Positions 58,686-64,000 of a stretch of 64,000 nucleotides of DNA are shown in pieces. The DNA is from Flammulina velutipes. Taxonomy: Eukaryota > Basidiomycota > Agaricomycetes > Agaricales > Physalacriaceae. Both the position numbers and the translations under genes were made by a program. Under the pieces are notes generated by a model. That model was given only the letters and a program-made list of their open reading frames with translations. It had not been told where the DNA came from and did not search any database. Numbering within the stretch: the first letter of the stretch is position 1; every line of letters starts with the position of its first letter. Location of the stretch: positions 1,860,001 through 1,924,000 of the forward strand of contig CM022369.1 in assembly GCA_011800155.1 (NCBI GenBank), written 5' to 3'.

Positions 58686-60207
58686 ATGATGTCCGCTCCA
58701 TGTTCAGCCTTTGTATCTTGGCCAGCGGCTCCTCTCACAGACAAGCTTGTCAAAAACACGCTTTCTGTTCTGAAACTTCCAGTTTCCTTCGTTGACAGTC
58801 CATCCTTGAATGGGTCTCAACAACTATTGCAATGGTCGAACTACGATGAGATGGATCACGAGCTCACTCTCACACATACGTCTTCTGTCCTCTCTTCGAG
58901 CTACACTATACGGAAGGCACTTACACGAAAACATTTTCTTTCGCGCTCCATTCTATCATATACCACAAAAACATCAGAGTCACCCTTGAAAACTGCCGCT
59001 CCTCCCACCTATGAGATCGAAATATCATTCGCAGACGAGCTGGAAGAAATATTGACCGATGAACTATGGGAACTTGGAAGGAACTTGGACTCCGAAAATC
59101 CTGGCTGGTGGATTCTGAAACCGTTGAGTTTCAATATATGTTACCTTAACCATTTAGTCTGAGACATTCACTCTAGCGGTATGGCCGATCGTGGAAATGG
59201 TATCAGGCTATTCAACTCCAGAGATACTCTCGAGAAAATATTCGAAGAGTTCGAGGAAGATGAAGACGACGATGGAGAAATTCAAGATACCGGCACTACC
59301 GTTGTTACGTCTCAGCTCCGGCACTTTGTTGTACAGGTAAGAAATCTAAATAGTATTTTCTCTCTCCTTCAACACGCTTTGGTTAGGAATACCTCTCTCT
59401 GCCTGTCCTCATTGATCCACTTGAGGTTTCAATCTCAGGATCACGCAAGCCATCCGAGTTGCATGGCCGCAAGGTTAGTGTCTAAACCAGGGCGGGAGTT
59501 TCTTCCCTAAACACTTCCCTCATAGTTCCATCTCAGAGCATACTGTGTAGCGTCTGGTGCTCTTCAGGTGTTCCTTTATACGCGTATACTATCACTGTTT
59601 TCTTCCGCACCATATGCCCCTCCTCAGGTCAACGAAGACGGCACGCCACTTGATCTCTTACCACACCTTACGAACACGTCTCTTCAAACTCATCAAGGAG
59701 AGGAGAATGTTCGTCTTCTCGATGAGCTCGTAGGATCAGGCTTGTACAACAATAACGGAGAACATATCGGCCAGCTGTCAGAAGAGCATGTCCAATCAAT
59801 CATCGCTCAGATTTCAACCGTACTGGCTGAAGTTTTCAAAGCAGGGCTACAAAACCCTGTTCATTTCCAGGTTGGTCATAGCATTCAATATCGGGAAATT
59901 ATAATTCATATGCCTTATACAGGTTTTACCGAACGCTTTCGAATTATTCGGCGTAGATTTTCTCGTCACGTATCCGTCACCGTCATCCAACTTGATAGTT
60001 CAAGTGCACCTTCTTGAGTTCAATTCCGAACCAGCCATAGAGCTCACCGGCTTGCGACTCAATTGGATACTTGAGGATCTGTTCATGGCGATAGGGAAAG
60101 TATGCATCGAACCATTCTTTTCAGATGTAAGAGAGGACAGTTGGAATGTAGGCGAGACGCGGCACAACCTTACGAAATGTCTTGAACAAAAGTTACATTT
60201 TGGCTAA
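58686..60207 (+). CDS. Tubulin-tyrosine-ligase-like (TTL domain) protein
   Basis: ATP-grasp fold protein of the TTL family; fungal members such as yeast Pby1 are associated with P-bodies, and tubulin ligase activity is not assured. The ATG at 58686 opens MMSAPCSAFVSWPAAPLTDK. Seen: ELTLTHTSSVLSSSYTIRKA, EIEISFADELEEILTDELWE, then the ATP-binding block GWWILKPSMADRGNGIRLFN spliced across an intron. EYLSLPVLIDPLEVSISG, HLRAYCVASGALQVFLYTRI and YAPP, LTNTSLQTH, VLPNAFELFGVDFL and VHLLEFNSEPAIELTG follow, where E/N of LLEFNSEP fit metal-ATP ligands. It ends LTKCLEQKLHFG at 60207. About seven introns. TTL fold is well supported; substrate unknown. Confidence 0.85.
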
Positions 60208-60267
60208 TGAGTATATCTATTATGCTATCACTTCGTCTAGATCTATACGAGTATAACTGCATCAAAG

Positions 60268-63200
60268 TTACTTGATACTCATGGCGGGCTCCTTATCCTC
60301 GTCCATGTTGACCTTGCTAAGCGCTAGCATCCCCAAATCGTACCACAAGAGGTGGCTTTCCTTCAGCACTTTCCCCCGCAGCTGCAAGGATAGTACGGAA
60401 CTGAACTGAGCTCGTAGTAATTTGAGAGCAATGGCAGTTCTAGGTGAGACACGAAACTTCAGCTTCCGGTCGACGATAACCGTGTCAGCAAGAAGCTAGA
60501 CGATGGTGGATTAAGTGAATTCAATCATAACCGATGATGACATACCTTGAATTCTATGTCGCCACACAACAGTAGCATAGCTAGCTCATCTACTGGGGTA
60601 GTCTCCCAAGCGTACAATTTTCGAGAATGCCTAAGGCCAGTTAGTAGGAATCGCCAATATAATGAGACATCGCTCACATCAAAGTGAAATACGCAAGATA
60701 TTTGGAGCCCAGGTCCAACGGCCGTCTCCCAAAGTTGATGGAGGATGGATGAAAATAAGCCCGTTGTGCATTCGATAACGTCCTCATTTCGTGATTTGAA
60801 GTCATACTGAGAATTTTTGGATAGAGTCCGGCTGCGAGAGAAGCATTTATTATTGCGATGTTGGATGCATGGATGTCTAGCTCTGCTGGGACAAAAATGA
60901 AACGCGTTGTCCAGCTTCGTGAATATCGTGCCCTGATGATGCAAGTCAATCAACCAGAAAATGCTCTGGTAAGGGCTCGTCTGACCTATTCAATTCACGA
61001 ATAAACCCTGAGTCCACAGAAATGAACGAGGAGTCGATCAGGTATCTAGCAGGCGTTGAGACAAGTCACATCTTTCAGGGATACTAACACACCCCAGAAA
61101 TTGCTGACGAAGCTCTTCGATTTGTTGAAGATTCTAGACAAGTCAGTTTGTGAGTTTCTACGAAAGGATGGTTTCTACCTGATGGCTCAAAAAATTCTCG
61201 CGACAGAATTTCCGAACATGCCCAGGGTTAGTTGATGCTCGGCGCCATGATGAGAAAGCGTTATGTATCGTCAAAAAGTCCGAGTTGTCTAGGGAGTTTA
61301 GACCTTGTCTGACTCAATTATTGGGAGCATACCTATTCTGAAAGACAACTTGGCTCGCTTTGCATCGTCTTCTTGACCCATGGGTACTACGAATGGAGAC
61401 TTTGCATTGAGCGCGGCCGCGATCGTAAGAGCAGGATCTAGACACCGAAGCATCACAGCCGTCAGAAGAAATTTTCCCAGGTGAACGTTTGTTGGTAGAG
61501 TGCTCAAAAGCTTTCCCATGGCAGTGATTGCCTCCGAGGGCGTGAATGCGCCAACCTGGATGAACTAGTCAGCAATGGTTCAAATGCGTGAAAAGACCCG
61601 TTACCTCCACTAGCATCGACACAGCTCGCTGGATATTCACAGGAAGAGGTGGATCAAGAGCACGTGACAGAACGTCCTCCACTGAATCTCCGAGGCTGAC
61701 CTTCATGATCTTGATGCGCAATGCCAGGTCGGAAAGGCTAAGTCTCATAATTTCAGGAAGTGGATGGTCGACCATCTAGTGGGATACATTAGACACATAA
61801 TGCCAGCGCAGAGTCGAAAGCTTACCAGGGAATCATGCCTATATTTGGTAAAGAGGTGGAAACATATTCCCTCTTGTACTCGACCTGCTCGACCTCGCCT
61901 TTGGGCAGCATTACTCTTGGCTACAAAGGTCTCCACAAGGCGACTGGTTTGCCGCTTCTCGTCAAACCTGGGATATCAGAATTAGTCATCATTCAATGAG
62001 TGGTAGGCAGCAGCTACCTCATTTCGCGATGTTTCCCAGTATCGATGACGCAAGTAATATCTGGTATTGTGATACCAGTTTCGGCAATGTTTGTGGCTAT
62101 AATATTGAGTTGAGGATGAGTTGTCAGGTTTAAAATAAGGGAAATAAAATACCAATCACAATCTTGCGGACGCCAAATGGAGGTATATCGAAGACAGCTC
62201 CTTGATTTTCGCTCGAAAGTGTGGAGTGTAGGGGATATAACCTAAAAACTTCATCATCCCCGAAAGCTGGGTGCTCAGTTAACATATCATTCAACCGGCG
62301 AATCTCTCCAATGCCAGGCATGAAGATGAGAATAGCCGTCGAAAACGCAGTATACTGGCTGCCAAAACAAACGTCCTCCATTAGACGAACAATGAGGTCG
62401 TACGGAATTAGCTTCTCGTCGAAAAGTTTGACTGTGGCAATAGTACTGGGCGAGTACCTCTTGCCCAATTTGACAGGCTCAGAAGAGCCGCTAGATTCGT
62501 CATCTGAGTCTGAGCCAGCTTCCATAAGCCCATCTGAGTGGCTCTTTCTGGCATAGAATTTGTCATGTGCTATGAATAGCCGCGTCAGCTTCTGAAGAGA
62601 CAATGCGTGCGGTTGCTTACATTTTCGGGCGTACTGCGATTTCTCGTTGATAGTCCAGCCAGTAGCGTCAATGGCATCTTCGAGGTAATTGACCTGTACC
62701 GGAAACGTACGACCAGGAACATGAATTGTCGGGCAGTCGTTGAAATAACGAGATATCTTGTCCGAATCAACCGTAGCCGACATCAAAACAACGCTACAAT
62801 TAGTCTGAGATTAGATGTATTAGTTATTGGAAAACACTGACCGCAAATTAGGTCGGGATAGGATCAATGATTTTAGTACAATGAGCAGAAAATCAGACTC
62901 GATGGTACGTTCATGAACCTATCCACAAACCGTTAGAGCCCGCCCATGAGAAAAAAACAGGTAATTACTTCGTCAACGATGATGTGCTACACGAATGTGA
63001 CTTCAGCACTACGCAGAAATGGATACAGACATTCAACCTCACCGTGATCTCGTCAAACGCGGTCCCGTGGCCGCCTGGGCCAGAGCCTCCTTCAAACATG
63101 CGAAGAGCAATGCCATTTGTAACGAATGCTAGTCTGGTGTTCTTGTTCATGTTACTCTCGAGGCGTATTGAATATCCGACCAAGGAGCTGCCAGTCCCGA

Positions 63201-64000
63201 CAGCGTTTGGACCATCACCGAGTTCACGAGACACGCCTGTGGTGCTTGAGAATTAATGTAAGATTTAGAGGGAAAGTCATACGTTGCGCCAGAGAGATTG
63301 CTGATATACGTCTTGGTTCCGTACAATATATCTTGCAAGGTATACCTTGCGAGAGTTGGTCTTCGAGGAGAAAGGCTGGGAGTTGAGTGGATTTTCCGCT
63401 GATTGATGATAAATCACCATTTATTTGATAGGGCGAAAACGAACACACCATCCTGTTTCACCACTAAGAACTAAGACCTGAGAGCGTTCCAGAGCTTCGA
63501 TGATATCCTTGCGATAACGAGCGATGGGGAGTTGGTTTCGTTGTAGCTTGAATTGACTGGTCAGTTGGAAATGCGAACCAAAGGTGTAATATGTACCAGC
63601 ATCTCTTGATACGCTGCGCTAGATTGCCGCTGTTCGTAGGCAGACATGAGCTGTTCCCGCACAGTCGATGAGGTGTCCTTGCGGACGTATGCCCGAGGCT
63701 GTTGATTGCTATCCGCCGTGAGTTTGACGGCTTTCGCAGCGACCTGACGCCGCAAGATTGTCAGATAACACAAGTGTCCTGCTATAGCATAGAAACTCAC
63801 CTTGGGGGCTGTAGAAATTTTATCTTTCGCGATGGTGGTCAACTTACTCCAGACATTCCTATTGATTTCATCTTCCTTCCTCTTTCTGTCCGCCTGAAAC
63901 CCGTCCCACAAGTCACGGTACGCTGGAGGTAATGTGCGAAACAGGGTATTGCCTCCTGGAATACTCGGCGAGCCAGAGGCAAATCCTTCAGTAGACGAGA
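60268..64000 (-). CDS. DEVH-box RNA helicase (DHX29/DHX36/DHX57-like), 5' end beyond right edge
   Basis: DExH ATP-dependent RNA helicase. From the right edge on the minus strand: [40 protein letters not shown], motif [21 protein letters not shown] split by an intron after TG of Cys, motif Ia [15 protein letters not shown], motif II HIIVDEVHER split between Glu and Val, motif [35 protein letters not shown], motif V region and motif [20 protein letters not shown]2 and OB regions follow ([78 protein letters not shown]) to the end [12 protein letters not shown]. Many introns. The DEVH variant and C-terminal length fit the DHX29/36/57 group; the N-terminal domains that would decide lie outside. 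Confidence 0.92.

Overview
The window is nuclear DNA of a filamentous basidiomycete, most likely a mushroom-forming agaricomycete. Genes are dense and carry many short GT-AG introns of about 45-60 nt. Several families have fungal features: Atg13, Mmm1, Dlt1, an Aco2-type aconitase, Tvp23 and a Syt1-like Arf-GEF. Several long Ser/Pro-rich proteins are of a type common in basidiomycetes. I see no bacterial features, CRISPR array, rRNA or tRNA. Most spliced models here were rebuilt by matching reading frames to donor, acceptor and family conservation. Starts and small exons are therefore less certain than gene identity.

Layout, left to right. 1-9 kb: Aco2-type aconitase (cut by the left edge), a PXA-domain protein divergent from a one-TM protein, a dual-specificity phosphatase, and a small gene with an apparent frameshift. 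9-15 kb: serine carboxypeptidase, TVP23 divergent from a multi-TM protein, ATG13. 15-20 kb: cytochrome b5 reductase, carnosine N-methyltransferase-like protein, polyubiquitin with five units. 20-26.5 kb: UTP23/EMC7 divergent pair, a small unknown gene, a secreted CAP protein, DLT1, a GST-like protein. 26.7-34.2 kb: WDR5/Swd3 divergent from eIF3k, an AVT-type amino acid transporter, a low-complexity protein. 34.5-39 kb: Gfo/Idh/MocA oxidoreductase and a G1 cyclin with a long upstream region. 41-48 kb: a 4E-T-like protein, a possible small gene, SmD2 divergent from NOP7/pescadillo. 48-54 kb: Sec7-PH Arf-GEF and a protein with three copies of a short basic/FG motif. 54-64 kb: RPB8, a 1.8-kb non-autonomous TIR element, an alpha/beta-hydrolase-like protein, MMM1 divergent from a tubulin-tyrosine-ligase-like protein, and a DEVH-box helicase cut by the right edge.

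The genes are mostly housekeeping: ribosome biogenesis (NOP7, UTP23), splicing (SmD2), transcription (RPB8, WDR5), translation (eIF3k, 4E-T-like), membrane biology (EMC7, MMM1, TVP23, Arf-GEF, PXA) and autophagy (ATG13). They do not form one pathway. A strong architectural theme is head-to-head pairs with start codons only 58-150 bp apart. The most interesting structure is the TIR element at 54880-56701. It is flanked by a 7-bp direct repeat and sits inside what would otherwise be a 74-bp divergent promoter between RPB8 and its neighbour.
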